Shown here piece by piece: positions 23,106-31,259 of a stretch of 37,523 bases of DNA (within the stretch, counting starts at the first letter, position 1; each line of letters begins with the position of its first letter). The stretch spans positions 1-37,523 of the forward strand of contig JADBJK010000026.1 of NCBI GenBank assembly GCA_014874485.1. Reading direction: 5' to 3'. The translations under genes were made by a program, and so were the position numbers. The stretch is from Chloroflexota bacterium (GTDB taxonomy: Bacteria; Chloroflexota; Anaerolineae; DTLA01). Under the pieces are notes generated by a model that saw only the letters and a program-made list of their open reading frames with translations, searched no databases and was not told where the DNA came from.

Positions 23106-23134
23106 TTGTCCGACTCCGACGTTTGTGATAGAAT
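23106..23134 (+). promoter_or_regulatory. Sigma-70-type promoter, rightward (antiporter-like operon)
   Basis: TTGTCC (23106-23111), 17 bases, TAGAAT (23129-23134), about 54 bases before the ATG at 23188. The -35 match is weaker than that of the leftward promoter it touches. Confidence 0.55.
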
Positions 23135-23187
23135 GCCGTCGCCCCGGCATCCCGGGGCCATCTTCGCGGCGGGCTTGACAAGGCGCT

Positions 23188-24783
23188 ATGAACCTGCTCA
23201 CTCCGTGGACACCCATCATCTGGCTGGCGCTGGCTGCCCTGGTCTCGCAGCACGTGGGCCAGCGCCTGGCACCCTGGGCGCGGACCGCAGTGGCGGCCGC
23301 AGGCGTGGCTGGCGCGGCGGCCCTCGCCATTGCGCTCCGCGTCGCGCCCACCACCGCACCCGTGGAGTTTCCATGGCCGTTAGCGCTGGGGCGCGGCCCC
23401 TCGCTCGCCGCCGATGCCGAGATGTTCCCATTTGCTGCGCTGATTATCCTCATGCTGGCGGGCGCGGTGGCGGTGGACGCGTCGGCGTGGGCGCGCTGGC
23501 CACGCACATTTGCCCTTGCCGCCGCGTCCCTCCTGTCCATCTACGCCGAGAACCTCCTGGCGCTGGCCCTGGCCTGGACCGCGCTGGAAGCCCTCCTCAT
23601 GGCGCGGGGCACAGGGATTGCGCCAGAGGACGAGGAGACATCCCTCGGCGGGGTCAGCGCCTTCTGGGGCATCGCGGGGCTGGTGGGAATTCTCTGGGCG
23701 TGGCACGAGACGCAGGGGGCCAGCCTCCGCGCCTACGAACTCGCAAATTGGACATCCCGCGCGCGCATGCTCCTCATGGGCGCGGCGCTGATTCGCATGG
23801 GTGCGTTCCCCTGGGTGTCGCGGCGGCTGTTCGGCGGGACATCGGGCGGTTCGCCGACGGATGCCGCGTCGCTGTCGCCGATCATCGCTGGGCTTGCCCT
23901 GGCGCAGCGGATCGCTGCCCTGGGCGCGCCGACGCACCCAACCGTTGTCCTCTGGCTTGGCGCGGCGGGGGCGCTTGTCTGCGGCCTTTGCGCCTGGCTC
24001 ACCCCCAATCCCGGGCACCGCGTCGCGTGGGCGCTGGGGGCCCCGCTTGGAATCGTGCTCGTGATGTGGGCCGAGGGGATCGCGCCCGCGCCGCTCCCCT
24101 TTGCTGCTGCGGCCGCATCCCTGGCGCTGGGGTTCGGCCTGTGGACGGTCAGGAGGCCAGCCCCCGACCAGCCCATGCCCCGCTGGCGATATGCCCTGTC
24201 CATGGGCGTGGCGCTGGCTCCCGTGGCGGTCGCGGGCTTGGGGCCGCTTTCGCCTGCGATGCCCTGCATCCTGCACCTGTGGCAGGCGCTGTTGAACCAG
24301 TCCAGGCTGGTCGTGCTGGTGATGGCGTTGGCGGGGCAGATGTTCGCGATGGCGGCTTTGCTGCGGCCTGGCGTCGCGCCTGCAGCGGCGCGTGGCTGGC
24401 TCCGCACGGGGGTGTTCGCCACCTGGGGGCTGGCGGCGCTGGCGCTGGCTTTGTGGCCGCGGGGGCTGCTCCTCCTCGCAGGCTACGCGCCCGCTTGGGC
24501 CCGCGATGCCCTGTCGCCTGGGGCTTGGGCCGCGCTCCTGCTTCCTCTTCTCGGCGCGATGGCCCTGCCCGAATTGCAGGACCTTGAGGACACGTGGCGG
24601 GAATACGCCACCCGTGGCGCGCGGATTCTCGGCCTGGGGTGGCTGCGCTCGGGACTGATGGGGTTTGGCAACGCCGTGGCCGCCGCCGTTCGCGGGCTGG
24701 AAACGCTGCTCCACGGCGACGACTACGTCCTTTGGGCCATCGTCTTGCTCCTGGGCTTGATCCTTACGCTGGGATTCCGATAG
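23188..24783 (+). CDS. Complex I/Mrp antiporter-like membrane subunit, divergent
   Basis: The 531-residue product has about fourteen hydrophobic segments and aligns by eye to the NuoL/M/N and MrpA/D antiporter fold. W130-x3-E134 in LALAWTALEALLMA corresponds to the conserved TM5 Glu region. ALIRMGAFPWVSRRL (about 200-214) corresponds to the TM7 block AxxKAxxxPFHxWLPxAH, but the key Lys is R203 and the His/Asp residues are missing. The next helix, SLSPIIAGLALAQRIAAL, lacks its Lys. The protein ends in an amphipathic stretch and a final helix (YVLWAIVLLLGLILTL). Proton translocation is therefore doubtful. First gene of a three-gene operon; the next starts 9 bases on. Closest relatives cannot be named without a search. 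Confidence 0.72.
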   Translation: MNLLTPWTPIIWLALAALVSQHVGQRLAPWARTAVAAAGVAGAAALAIALRVAPTTAPVEFPWPLALGRGPSLAADAEMFPFAALIILMLAGAVAVDASAWARWPRTFALAAASLLSIYAENLLALALAWTALEALLMARGTGIAPEDEETSLGGVSAFWGIAGLVGILWAWHETQGASLRAYELANWTSRARMLLMGAALIRMGAFPWVSRRLFGGTSGGSPTDAASLSPIIAGLALAQRIAALGAPTHPTVVLWLGAAGALVCGLCAWLTPNPGHRVAWALGAPLGIVLVMWAEGIAPAPLPFAAAAASLALGFGLWTVRRPAPDQPMPRWRYALSMGVALAPVAVAGLGPLSPAMPCILHLWQALLNQSRLVVLVMALAGQMFAMAALLRPGVAPAAARGWLRTGVFATWGLAALALALWPRGLLLLAGYAPAWARDALSPGAWAALLLPLLGAMALPELQDLEDTWREYATRGARILGLGWLRSGLMGFGNAVAAAVRGLETLLHGDDYVLWAIVLLLGLILTLGFR

Positions 24784-24792
24784 GGGGCGATT

Positions 24793-25383
24793 GTGGGCAC
24801 ATTCCAACCTAACCCGCTGCTGGGGTTTGGCATCCTGATCGGAGGCATCGCGCTGGCGGCGCTGGCCGCGGACGCGCGCCTGGCGCTGGTCGCCCTCGTC
24901 GCCCAGTACGTGGGCGCGGCGTTCATGATGGCGGCTGCGAACACCGCCATCGCCTGGCTTCACCTGGCGGTGGGCGGGCTGGCCACGCTCATCTTGTACC
25001 TGGGCATTCGCGCACGCCCCGCCGACGGCACAGAGCGCGCGGCCATCCTGCGCCTGCCGTTCCGCATCGTCGCCCTGGTGTTGAGCCTCACGCCCGCGGG
25101 CGTCCTGGCCGTGCGATGGCCGCTTCCCTATGCCAGCGACCTGGCCTCGCTGGCGTGCTACGCGCTGGCGGCGGGATTCACCGCGCAGATGGGGCTGTTC
25201 CGCGAACCCGCACGGACTGGCATGGCCGCGCTCACGTTGCTCCTCGCGGCATCGGTGTTCGCGCAGGCCGCAGGGGGCAGCCTGTTCCTCATGGGGCTTT
25301 TACTCGCCGCGCACCTGCTCACGGGCCTTGCGGCGGGGCACTTGCACTCCACCCGCACCGCCGCGCAGGAGGGGGCCGAATGA
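24793..25383 (+). CDS. Six- to seven-helix membrane protein of the antiporter-like operon
   Basis: The 196-residue product starts at GTG 24793 behind a GGGGGC site and is almost wholly hydrophobic. TAIAWLHLAVGGLATLILYLGIR, with a His in the middle of a helix, recalls the small MrpB/NuoJ- or HyfE-like subunits that accompany antiporter-type proteins, but the similarity is loose. It lies 9 bases after the preceding gene and overlaps the next by 4 bases (ATGA), so all three are translated together. I would not give a firmer function. Confidence 0.65.
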   Translation: MGTFQPNPLLGFGILIGGIALAALAADARLALVALVAQYVGAAFMMAAANTAIAWLHLAVGGLATLILYLGIRARPADGTERAAILRLPFRIVALVLSLTPAGVLAVRWPLPYASDLASLACYALAAGFTAQMGLFREPARTGMAALTLLLAASVFAQAAGGSLFLMGLLLAAHLLTGLAAGHLHSTRTAAQEGAE

Positions 25384-26735
25384 CGCCATCCACAGCCTAC
25401 CTGCTGCTGGGGCCACTGGCGCTGTTCGTGGCGCTGTTCCTGCTGGGCGGGACGCGGCGCTGGGGAGCGGTGGTCGCGGCGGCTGGCCTTGCGGCGGAGG
25501 CATTCGCCTGCCTGAGCCTGCCCGCGGATGCTGGGGTGATGATTCTGGAACACACGGTGGTTCTGGGCGGCGCGGCGCGCATGGCGCTGGCGTGGGCGGC
25601 TGGCGCTTCGGCGCTGCTGGCACTGGTGGCGGCGTTTCTGCCCGCGCATGCGCCGTCTGCCGTGTTTCTCCTGCCTGCGGTGTCCGTGGCAGGCGTCGCG
25701 CTGGCGCTGGAAACTGGCCTGCCGTCGCTGGCGGCGATGGGGCTTGCGCTGCTCCTGGCGGCGTGGCTGTTCCACGGGCGAGGCGCAGAGGCAGGCCGCG
25801 GCGCATCGCGTGTTCTGCCCATCGCGGCCGTGGGCCTGGGCGCGTTCACGGTGGCCGATGTCCTGCTGACCCGCGCGCTGACCGCCGAGATGGAACAGAC
25901 GCCCCCGTGGGCCACGATAGGCGTGCTCGCCGTGGTGGGCGTTGTGGCGTTCCTCGGCCTGTTCCCCTTTGCCGCCGCCCACCGAGGAATGGCCGACGCT
26001 GGCCAGCCACTCGCGGCGGGCTGGGCCAGCGGCATCTTGGGGCCGCTAGTCCTGCTCAACCTGGCACGGGCGGTGGGAGCGCACCCCGAACTCCTGACCG
26101 CTGCGCCTGCCCATTCGCTGGCGCTGGCCGTGGCGTTGGCGGGCGCGCTCCTGGGAGGCGTGTTCGCCGCCGCGTCGGATCGGCCCCAGCGCACACTGGC
26201 CTACACGGCGCTCGTGGGCATGTCCGTCCTGTTCCTGCGCATGGTCGCCGCCGACGGGCGCGTACCCGCGGCGTACTGGCTTGGCGTCGCGGGCTATTCT
26301 GTGGCCGTCGTGCTGGCCGCCATCGCCCTTGCGGTCGTGGAGCGCGACGGCCTGCCGCTGCGCCTTGCCGACTGGACGGGAGCCGCCGTCGCGGACGCCG
26401 CCGCCGTCGCGCTCCTCATGGTTGCGGTGCTGGGGTTGTGCGGCGTGCCCACGGGCGTGGGGTTCTGGGCCTACGGCGGGCAGGTGAACGCCATGCCGTC
26501 CATGCCCGCGTGGGCCGAGCGGGGGCTGATTGCCGCGCCGCTTCTGGCGGGCATCGGCTGGTGGCGGGTGCTCTGGACTGCAACCCGCACGCCGAAGGAG
26601 GCCCGCGTGGGTTCGGGGCGAGTGGCAAGCGCAGGTCTGTGGTTGCTCGCAGCGGCGGCGCTTGCCACCTTCATCTGGCCCTCTCCTCTTCTCCATGCCG
26701 TCAATGCCTTCGCGGCGGCCGTTGGCAGCCTTTGA
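25380..26735 (+). CDS. Second complex I/Mrp antiporter-like membrane subunit, divergent
   Basis: The 451-residue product has about thirteen hydrophobic segments. VVAFLGLFPFAAAHRGMADA matches the position of the AxKxPxxPxHxWLPxAH block of NuoL/M, with FPF and a His kept but the key Lys absent. Further on, DRPQRTLAYTALVGMSVLFLRM matches DIKRLLAYSSIxHMGxxLL of the same family, which makes the relationship clear. C-terminal helices end at a short tail. The start ATG overlaps the preceding stop (ATGA). Loss of the proton-path Lys in both large subunits suggests a structural or changed role. No hydrophilic hydrogenase or dehydrogenase subunit is encoded nearby. Confidence 0.7.
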   Translation: MTPSTAYLLLGPLALFVALFLLGGTRRWGAVVAAAGLAAEAFACLSLPADAGVMILEHTVVLGGAARMALAWAAGASALLALVAAFLPAHAPSAVFLLPAVSVAGVALALETGLPSLAAMGLALLLAAWLFHGRGAEAGRGASRVLPIAAVGLGAFTVADVLLTRALTAEMEQTPPWATIGVLAVVGVVAFLGLFPFAAAHRGMADAGQPLAAGWASGILGPLVLLNLARAVGAHPELLTAAPAHSLALAVALAGALLGGVFAAASDRPQRTLAYTALVGMSVLFLRMVAADGRVPAAYWLGVAGYSVAVVLAAIALAVVERDGLPLRLADWTGAAVADAAAVALLMVAVLGLCGVPTGVGFWAYGGQVNAMPSMPAWAERGLIAAPLLAGIGWWRVLWTATRTPKEARVGSGRVASAGLWLLAAAALATFIWPSPLLHAVNAFAAAVGSL

Positions 26736-26786
26736 TAGAGAACAGGCCCAACTTGATAGTTTTTGACAGACTTTCTGTGCTAGAGT
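26732..26786 (+). promoter_or_regulatory. Possible regulatory region before the mevalonate operon
   Basis: Three copies of TTGAYAG stand at 26732, 26754 and 26763 in an AT-rich patch, and TGC-TAGAGT (26778-26786) could be an extended -10. The TTGACA at 26763 is only 12 bases from that -10, so no standard promoter can be named. The repeats could be an operator. Confidence 0.35.
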
Positions 26787-26850
26787 GTGCGCGTGCGGGA
26801 AGGCGGCAACGTCATGTTCCGCCTTCTTCGCGCGTTTTGGAGGAGGGCGT

Positions 26851-28167
26851 TTGGCCGAACGACACCGCACCTCGGAGATCAGCGGCTTCTACACCCTGGA
26901 CATGGCACAGAGGCGGCGTCTGGTGCAGGAATGGGCACACCTTTCCGACGAGGAGGCCGCCGCGCTGGAAGCCAGCCTGCCGCTGGAACACGCCGACAAG
27001 ATGATAGAGAACGTGGTGGGGCGGTGCGCCCTGCCGCTGGGCATCGCCACGCATTTCCTGGTGAACGGCGTGGACTACCTGGTGCCGATGGCGATTGAGG
27101 AGCCGTCGGTGGTGGCAGGCGTGAGTTTCGCCGCCAAACTCTTCCGCCAGGGGGGTGGGTTCCAGGCCCAGGCCCTGGGGCGCGAGATGATCGGCCAGAT
27201 TCAGGTGCTGGACATCGCGGATTTGGACGAGGCCGAACGCGCCGTGCGCCAAGCCGAGCCGCGCATCCTGCGCCACGCCGACTTCCTGCAATCGGGGCTG
27301 GTCGCCAGGGGCGGCGGGGCCAGGGGATTGGAGATTCGCCGCTTCTCGGAGTCCCCTGTGGGGCCGATGCTGGTGGTGCACCTGCTCTTTGACACGGTGG
27401 ACGCCATGGGCGCCAACGCCATCAACACGCTGGCCGAGGGCCTCGCGCCGATGATAGAGGAGATCACGGGCGGGCGCGTGAACCTGCGCATCCTGTCCAA
27501 CCTCACCGACCGCCGCATGGCGCAGGCCGAGGGGCGAATCCCCGTCCAGGCGCTGGCGCGGTACGGCATGAGCGGCGAAGAAGTGGCGCAGCGCATCCTG
27601 GAAGCCGCGGCCCTGGCCGAGGTAGACCCCTACCGTGCCGCCACGCACAACAAGGGCATCATGAACGGCGTGGACGCGGTGGCCCTGGCGACAGGCAACG
27701 ACTGGCGGGCGCTGGAAGCGGGGGCGCATGCCTACGCCGCCCGCAGCGGCCGCTACACGTCGCTGAGTCGCTGGTGGCGCACGGAGACGGGAGACCTGGC
27801 GGGGTCGCTGGAGATGCCCCTTGCCGTGGGCATCGTGGGCGGCGCGACGCGGTCGCATCCAACCGCGCGTGTGGCGCTGAAGATTCTGGGCGTGCAGACG
27901 GCGTCGCAACTGGCCGAGGTTATGGCGGCGGTGGGCCTGGCGCAGAACTTCGCGGCGCTGCGGGCGCTGGCCACGGAAGGCATCCAGCGGGGGCACATGG
28001 CCCTACACGCGCGGCAGATCGCCATTGCCGCGGGCGCGCAGCCCGATGAGGTTGACATCATCGCCGACCGCATGGTCGCCGAGAACAACATCCGCCCCCA
28101 GCGGGCGGAGGAGATTTTGCGAGCACTTCGGACACAATCGGAGTCTTCGGAGAACGCAGATTCATGA
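26851..28167 (+). CDS. mvaA: Hydroxymethylglutaryl-CoA reductase, class II (degradative-type family)
   Basis: The 438-residue enzyme interconverts HMG-CoA and mevalonate with NAD(P)H. Class II marks are E53-N-V-V-G ([21 protein letters not shown] region), [11 protein letters not shown]266-N-K268-G, D284 in [19 protein letters not shown] and H382 in [10 protein letters not shown]53, K268, D284 and H382 correspond to the four catalytic residues of the Pseudomonas mevalonii enzyme. I start at TTG 26851, directly behind GGAGGAGGG; an upstream ATG in frame lacks a ribosome site. The stop overlaps the next gene (ATGA). With the HMG-CoA synthase and thiolase genes downstream, the direction is surely biosynthetic. 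Confidence 0.93.
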   Translation: MAERHRTSEISGFYTLDMAQRRRLVQEWAHLSDEEAAALEASLPLEHADKMIENVVGRCALPLGIATHFLVNGVDYLVPMAIEEPSVVAGVSFAAKLFRQGGGFQAQALGREMIGQIQVLDIADLDEAERAVRQAEPRILRHADFLQSGLVARGGGARGLEIRRFSESPVGPMLVVHLLFDTVDAMGANAINTLAEGLAPMIEEITGGRVNLRILSNLTDRRMAQAEGRIPVQALARYGMSGEEVAQRILEAAALAEVDPYRAATHNKGIMNGVDAVALATGNDWRALEAGAHAYAARSGRYTSLSRWWRTETGDLAGSLEMPLAVGIVGGATRSHPTARVALKILGVQTASQLAEVMAAVGLAQNFAALRALATEGIQRGHMALHARQIAIAAGAQPDEVDIIADRMVAENNIRPQRAEEILRALRTQSESSENADS

Positions 28168-29210
28168 AACCGATTAGAGATGTAGGCATCATCGGATACG
28201 GGGCATACGTGCCGCGCTACCGCCTGCCAGCGAGCGAAATCGTCCGCGTCTGGAAGGGCGGCGACGGCGATACGCCCATCACGGAGAAGGCGGTGCCTGG
28301 CCCCGACGAGGACGCGGCCACCATCGCCATTGAAGCCGCGCGCAACGCCTTGAGCCGCGCGGGAATCCCGCCCGCGAGAATCGGCGCGGTCTGGGTGGGC
28401 AGCGAGTCCCACCCCTACGCGGTCAAACCGACATCCACCATCGTCGCCGAGGCCATCGGCGCCACGCCCGAAACTCAGGCGGGCGACTGGGAGTTCGCGT
28501 GCAAGGCTGGCACCGAAGCCATGCAGGCAGCCTTCGGGTTCGTGGCGTCGGGCATGGCGGCGTATGCGCTCATCGTGGGCGCCGACACCGCCCAGGGCCG
28601 CCCTGGCGATGAGTTGGAGTACACCGCCAGCGCAGGCGGCGCGGCCTACATCATCGGGCTGGCCGACGAGAGCCTCGCCCGCCTGGAAGGCTCGTACTCG
28701 TACGTAACCGACACGCCCGACTTCTTCCGCAGGCCCGGCCAGGAGTACCCAACGCACGGCAGCCGCTTCACCGGCGACCCGGCCTACTTCCGCCACGTCC
28801 TGGCGGCCGCGCGCGGGCTGATGGAGCAACTGGGCACCAAGCCGTCGGACTACCGCATGGCCGTGTTCCACCAGCCCAACGTCAAGTTCCCCGAGCGGGC
28901 TGCGAAGACGCTGGGCTTCACCGACGAGCAGATTCGCACGGGCCTGCTGGCCGACGTCATCGGCAACACCTACGCCGGTTCATCGCTGCTAGGGCTGACG
29001 GCGATGCTGGACGTGGCCCAGCCCGGCGACCGCCTGCTGCTGGTCTCGTTCGGGTCGGGCGCGGGCAGCGACGCCATGTCGTTCGTCGTTACCGACAAGA
29101 TCGCCGAGCGCCGAGACCGCGCGCCGTTCACGCAGGACTACATTCGGCGGCGCAAGGTCATTGACTACGGCCTATACGTGCGCTATCGCGGAAAACTCAA
29201 GATGCACTAG
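28164..29210 (+). CDS. Hydroxymethylglutaryl-CoA synthase, archaeal type
   Basis: The 348-residue thiolase-fold enzyme condenses acetyl-CoA with acetoacetyl-CoA to HMG-CoA. It begins [15 protein letters not shown], has the nucleophile C113 in [31 protein letters not shown], and H236 in FHQPNVKFP, which together mark the archaeal HMGCS group rather than the eukaryotic/Gram-positive MvaS type. Length is normal for archaeal members. The ATG overlaps the reductase stop (ATGA). Thiolase and DUF35 genes follow; in methanogens these three proteins form one complex that passes acetoacetyl-CoA directly to the synthase. Confidence 0.92.
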   Translation: MKPIRDVGIIGYGAYVPRYRLPASEIVRVWKGGDGDTPITEKAVPGPDEDAATIAIEAARNALSRAGIPPARIGAVWVGSESHPYAVKPTSTIVAEAIGATPETQAGDWEFACKAGTEAMQAAFGFVASGMAAYALIVGADTAQGRPGDELEYTASAGGAAYIIGLADESLARLEGSYSYVTDTPDFFRRPGQEYPTHGSRFTGDPAYFRHVLAAARGLMEQLGTKPSDYRMAVFHQPNVKFPERAAKTLGFTDEQIRTGLLADVIGNTYAGSSLLGLTAMLDVAQPGDRLLLVSFGSGAGSDAMSFVVTDKIAERRDRAPFTQDYIRRRKVIDYGLYVRYRGKLKMH

Positions 29211-29220
29211 CGAGGTTCGG

Positions 29221-30378
29221 GTGAGAGACGTTAGCATCATCGGCATTGGACAAACAGAAGTCGGAGAGCACTGGGGCAAATCGCTGCGCCACCTGGCGGG
29301 CGACGCCGTCCTGGCCGCCATGCGCGACGCGGGCGTAGAACGCGCCGACGCCCTGTACGTGGGCAACATGCTGTCGGGCGAACTCAACGGGCAGGAGCAC
29401 CTGGGCGCGCTCATCGCCGATTTCGTCGGACTTCGGGGCATAGAAGCCGTGAAGGTGGAGGCGGCCTGCGGTTCCGGCGCGGCAGCGGTGCGGATGGGGT
29501 ACCTGGCCGTGGCGAGCGGCCTGCTGGACGTGGTCATCGTCGTCGGCGTGGAGAAGATGACCGACCAGAAAGGCCCTGTTACCACCGCCAGCCTGGCCAT
29601 GGCCGCCGACGCCGAATACGAGGTCGTCAACGGCGTCTCGTTCGTGTCGCTGAATGCGCTCCTGATGCAGCGCTACATGCACGAGTACGGCGTGCGCCAC
29701 GAGGACTTCGCGGGGTTCCCCATCAACGCGCACAAGAACGCGGCCACGAACCCCTACGCCATGTTCCGCAAGCCGATCTCGCTGGAGACGTTCAAGCGGG
29801 CGCGGATGGTGGCCGCCCCCATCAACCTGATGGATTCGTCGCCGGTGGCCGATGGAGCGGCGGCGGTGGTGCTGGCCCCGTCGGACGTGGCGCGGAAGTT
29901 CCAGCCGCTGTCCGTGCGCATCATCGGCTCGGCCAACGCCACCGACGCCCTGGCCGTCCACGACCGGCGCGACCCGCTGTTCCTGAGCGCAGCGGCCCTG
30001 TCGGCCCAGAAGGCGTACCGCCAGGCGGGCATCGGCCCCAACGACGTGGACTTCTTTGAACTGCACGACGCTTTCAGCATCACGGCGGCGCTCTCGCTGG
30101 AGGCGGCGGGGTTCGCCGAGCGCGGGCGCGGCGTGTACCTGGCCAAGGACGGCGAGATCACCCTGGGAGGCCGCATCCCGATCTGCACCTTCGGCGGGCT
30201 GAAGGCACGCGGGCATCCGGTGGGCGCTACTGGCGTGTACCAGGTCGTGGAAGCAGTTCTGCAACTGCGCCACCAGGCAGGCCCCAACCAGGTCAAGAAC
30301 GCGCGAATCGGAATGACGCAAAACATCGGCGGCAGCGGTGCCACCGTCATCACCCACATTCTGGCTGCCGAAGGGTAG
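29221..30378 (+). CDS. Acetyl-CoA C-acetyltransferase, archaeal/SCP2-like thiolase
   Basis: The 385-residue thiolase makes acetoacetyl-CoA from two acetyl-CoA, supplying the HMG-CoA synthase encoded just upstream. The nucleophile is C83 in VEAACGSGAAAV. ELHDAFSI and LKARGHPVGATG supply the active-site histidines. Where classical thiolases have CIGGGQG with a second Cys, this one reads QNIGGSGA, as in archaeal thiolases. GTG 29221 is chosen because VRDVSIIGIGQTEVG is the normal family start and GAGG lies five bases upstream. The gap to the synthase gene is 10 bases and to the DUF35 gene 24 bases. Confidence 0.92.
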   Translation: MRDVSIIGIGQTEVGEHWGKSLRHLAGDAVLAAMRDAGVERADALYVGNMLSGELNGQEHLGALIADFVGLRGIEAVKVEAACGSGAAAVRMGYLAVASGLLDVVIVVGVEKMTDQKGPVTTASLAMAADAEYEVVNGVSFVSLNALLMQRYMHEYGVRHEDFAGFPINAHKNAATNPYAMFRKPISLETFKRARMVAAPINLMDSSPVADGAAAVVLAPSDVARKFQPLSVRIIGSANATDALAVHDRRDPLFLSAAALSAQKAYRQAGIGPNDVDFFELHDAFSITAALSLEAAGFAERGRGVYLAKDGEITLGGRIPICTFGGLKARGHPVGATGVYQVVEAVLQLRHQAGPNQVKNARIGMTQNIGGSGATVITHILAAEG

Positions 30379-30402
30379 CCGATTTTCCGGAGGTACAAAC
30401 CT

Positions 30403-30813
30403 ATGGCTATTCCTCAGAACTGGAGATTGCAAAATCAGCGGTATCGCCTGACCGGCGAGGTGTGCAACACGTGCGGCGCAAAACTCTTCCCCCCGCGCGA
30501 TGTGTGCCCCGAGTGCGCCAAGCCCGCCTACGAGCCGTTCCAGTTCGCGGGCAAGGGCGAGGTGTACTCGTTCACCGTGCTGTCGGAGGCCCTGGCGGGA
30601 TACGAAGCCTACGAGCCCTATCCGGTGGCGCTGGTGAAACTGCAAGAGGGCCCGCTGGTAACGGCGCAGTTGACCGACGTGGACCCGCAGGACGTGCACA
30701 TCGGCATGCCCGTGGAGATGGTAACCCGCAAGTTGACCGAAGAGGGCGAGGACGGCCTCATCGTGTACGGGTACAAGTTCCGGCCCGTGCTGAAGCCTGC
30801 CGTCAACGGCTAG
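30403..30813 (+). CDS. DUF35 Zn-ribbon/OB-fold protein of the thiolase-HMGCS complex
   Basis: The 136-residue product has an N-terminal zinc ribbon with C21-x2-C24 and C35-x2-C38 (EVCNTCG and DVCPEC), then an OB-fold (KGEVYSFTVLSEALAGYEAYEPYPVALVKL, here split over strands; GMPVEMVTRKL). In archaea the DUF35 partner bridges thiolase and HMG-CoA synthase and forms the shared CoA-binding site. Its place directly after those two genes supports the same role here. The start ATG follows CGGAGG. A strong hairpin lies 43 bases after the stop. Confidence 0.92.
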   Translation: MAIPQNWRLQNQRYRLTGEVCNTCGAKLFPPRDVCPECAKPAYEPFQFAGKGEVYSFTVLSEALAGYEAYEPYPVALVKLQEGPLVTAQLTDVDPQDVHIGMPVEMVTRKLTEEGEDGLIVYGYKFRPVLKPAVNG

Positions 30814-30855
30814 TGCGGCTCAGACTCGCCCATTGTTGAGGGTACATGCACCGTA

Positions 30856-30894
30856 TTCACGTGCGACGCGCCTCGCAGGTGCGCCGCACGTGAA
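30856..30894. terminator. Hairpin downstream of the mevalonate operon
   Basis: TTCACGTGCG (30856-30865) pairs perfectly with CGCACGTGAA (30885-30894); an inner GCGC/GCGC stem (30868-30871 with 30881-30884) extends it after a 2-base bulge. There is no T tract, so it may stabilise the 3' end or aid factor-dependent termination. Confidence 0.45.
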
Positions 30895-31054
30895 CCGCAT
30901 CATTGCAAGGGCGTTTGACGCCCGACGCCATCTCGGAAAGGCAAGGAGTCGCGAATCCCCCGCGAAGGTTCCATCCGCGAATAACCTGCATCTGCACGAA
31001 GGGATATTGCCGTAGGGCGGCTATCCCTGTACTTCACCGCAGCGCAAACTGCCT

Positions 31055-31201
31055 GTTGTCATTGCGAGCGAAGCGAAGCAATCCCGCGCCCAATGTGTCA
31101 TGCTGAGCGAAGCGAAGCATCTCGGCTGGCGGGATTCTTCGCGGCTTCGGGACAATTCATGAATTGTCCCTACGGGCGCTCCGCGCCCTCGCAATGACAA
31201 C
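31055..31201. mobile_element. MITE-like 147-bp element with 14-bp terminal inverted repeats
   Basis: GTTGTCATTGCGAG (31055-31068) and CTCGCAATGACAAC (31188-31201) are exact reverse complements. Inside are a second, related motif TGCTGAGCGAAGCGAAGCAT (31101-31120) and a 22-base perfect palindrome (31149-31170). The first 22 bases of the GTCATT motif recur exactly at 20981. There is no coding capacity, so mobility, if any, would depend on a transposase elsewhere. It could be one nested repeat or two repeats that inserted into each other. Confidence 0.6.
31149..31170. repeat. 22-bp perfect palindrome inside the MITE-like element
   Basis: The palindrome is centred on TTCATGAA, flanked by ACAA/TTGT and GGG/CCC. 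It is AT-rich in the centre, unlike its surroundings, and could be a protein-binding site or the tip of a cruciform. Confidence 0.6.
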
Positions 31202-31259
31202 CCCTCAAGAATCCTTGCGGCAGAGTGCAAGCCGCCGCGCCCTCCTCCAGGACCGAGCC

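Larger units (their letters stand above)
30814..31259. other. Intergenic region between convergent operons
   Basis: The 446 bases contain no gene I can support. They hold a strong hairpin (30856-30894), a degenerate copy of the AACCGCGAAT-type repeat (about 30949-30983), and a 147-base element with perfect 14-base terminal inverted repeats (31055-31201). Confidence 0.75.

Noticed and set aside
26763-26786. TTGACA/TAGAGT as a promoter for the mevalonate operon
   Set aside because: The spacing is 12 bases, too short for a sigma-70-type promoter; kept only as a possible regulatory region.
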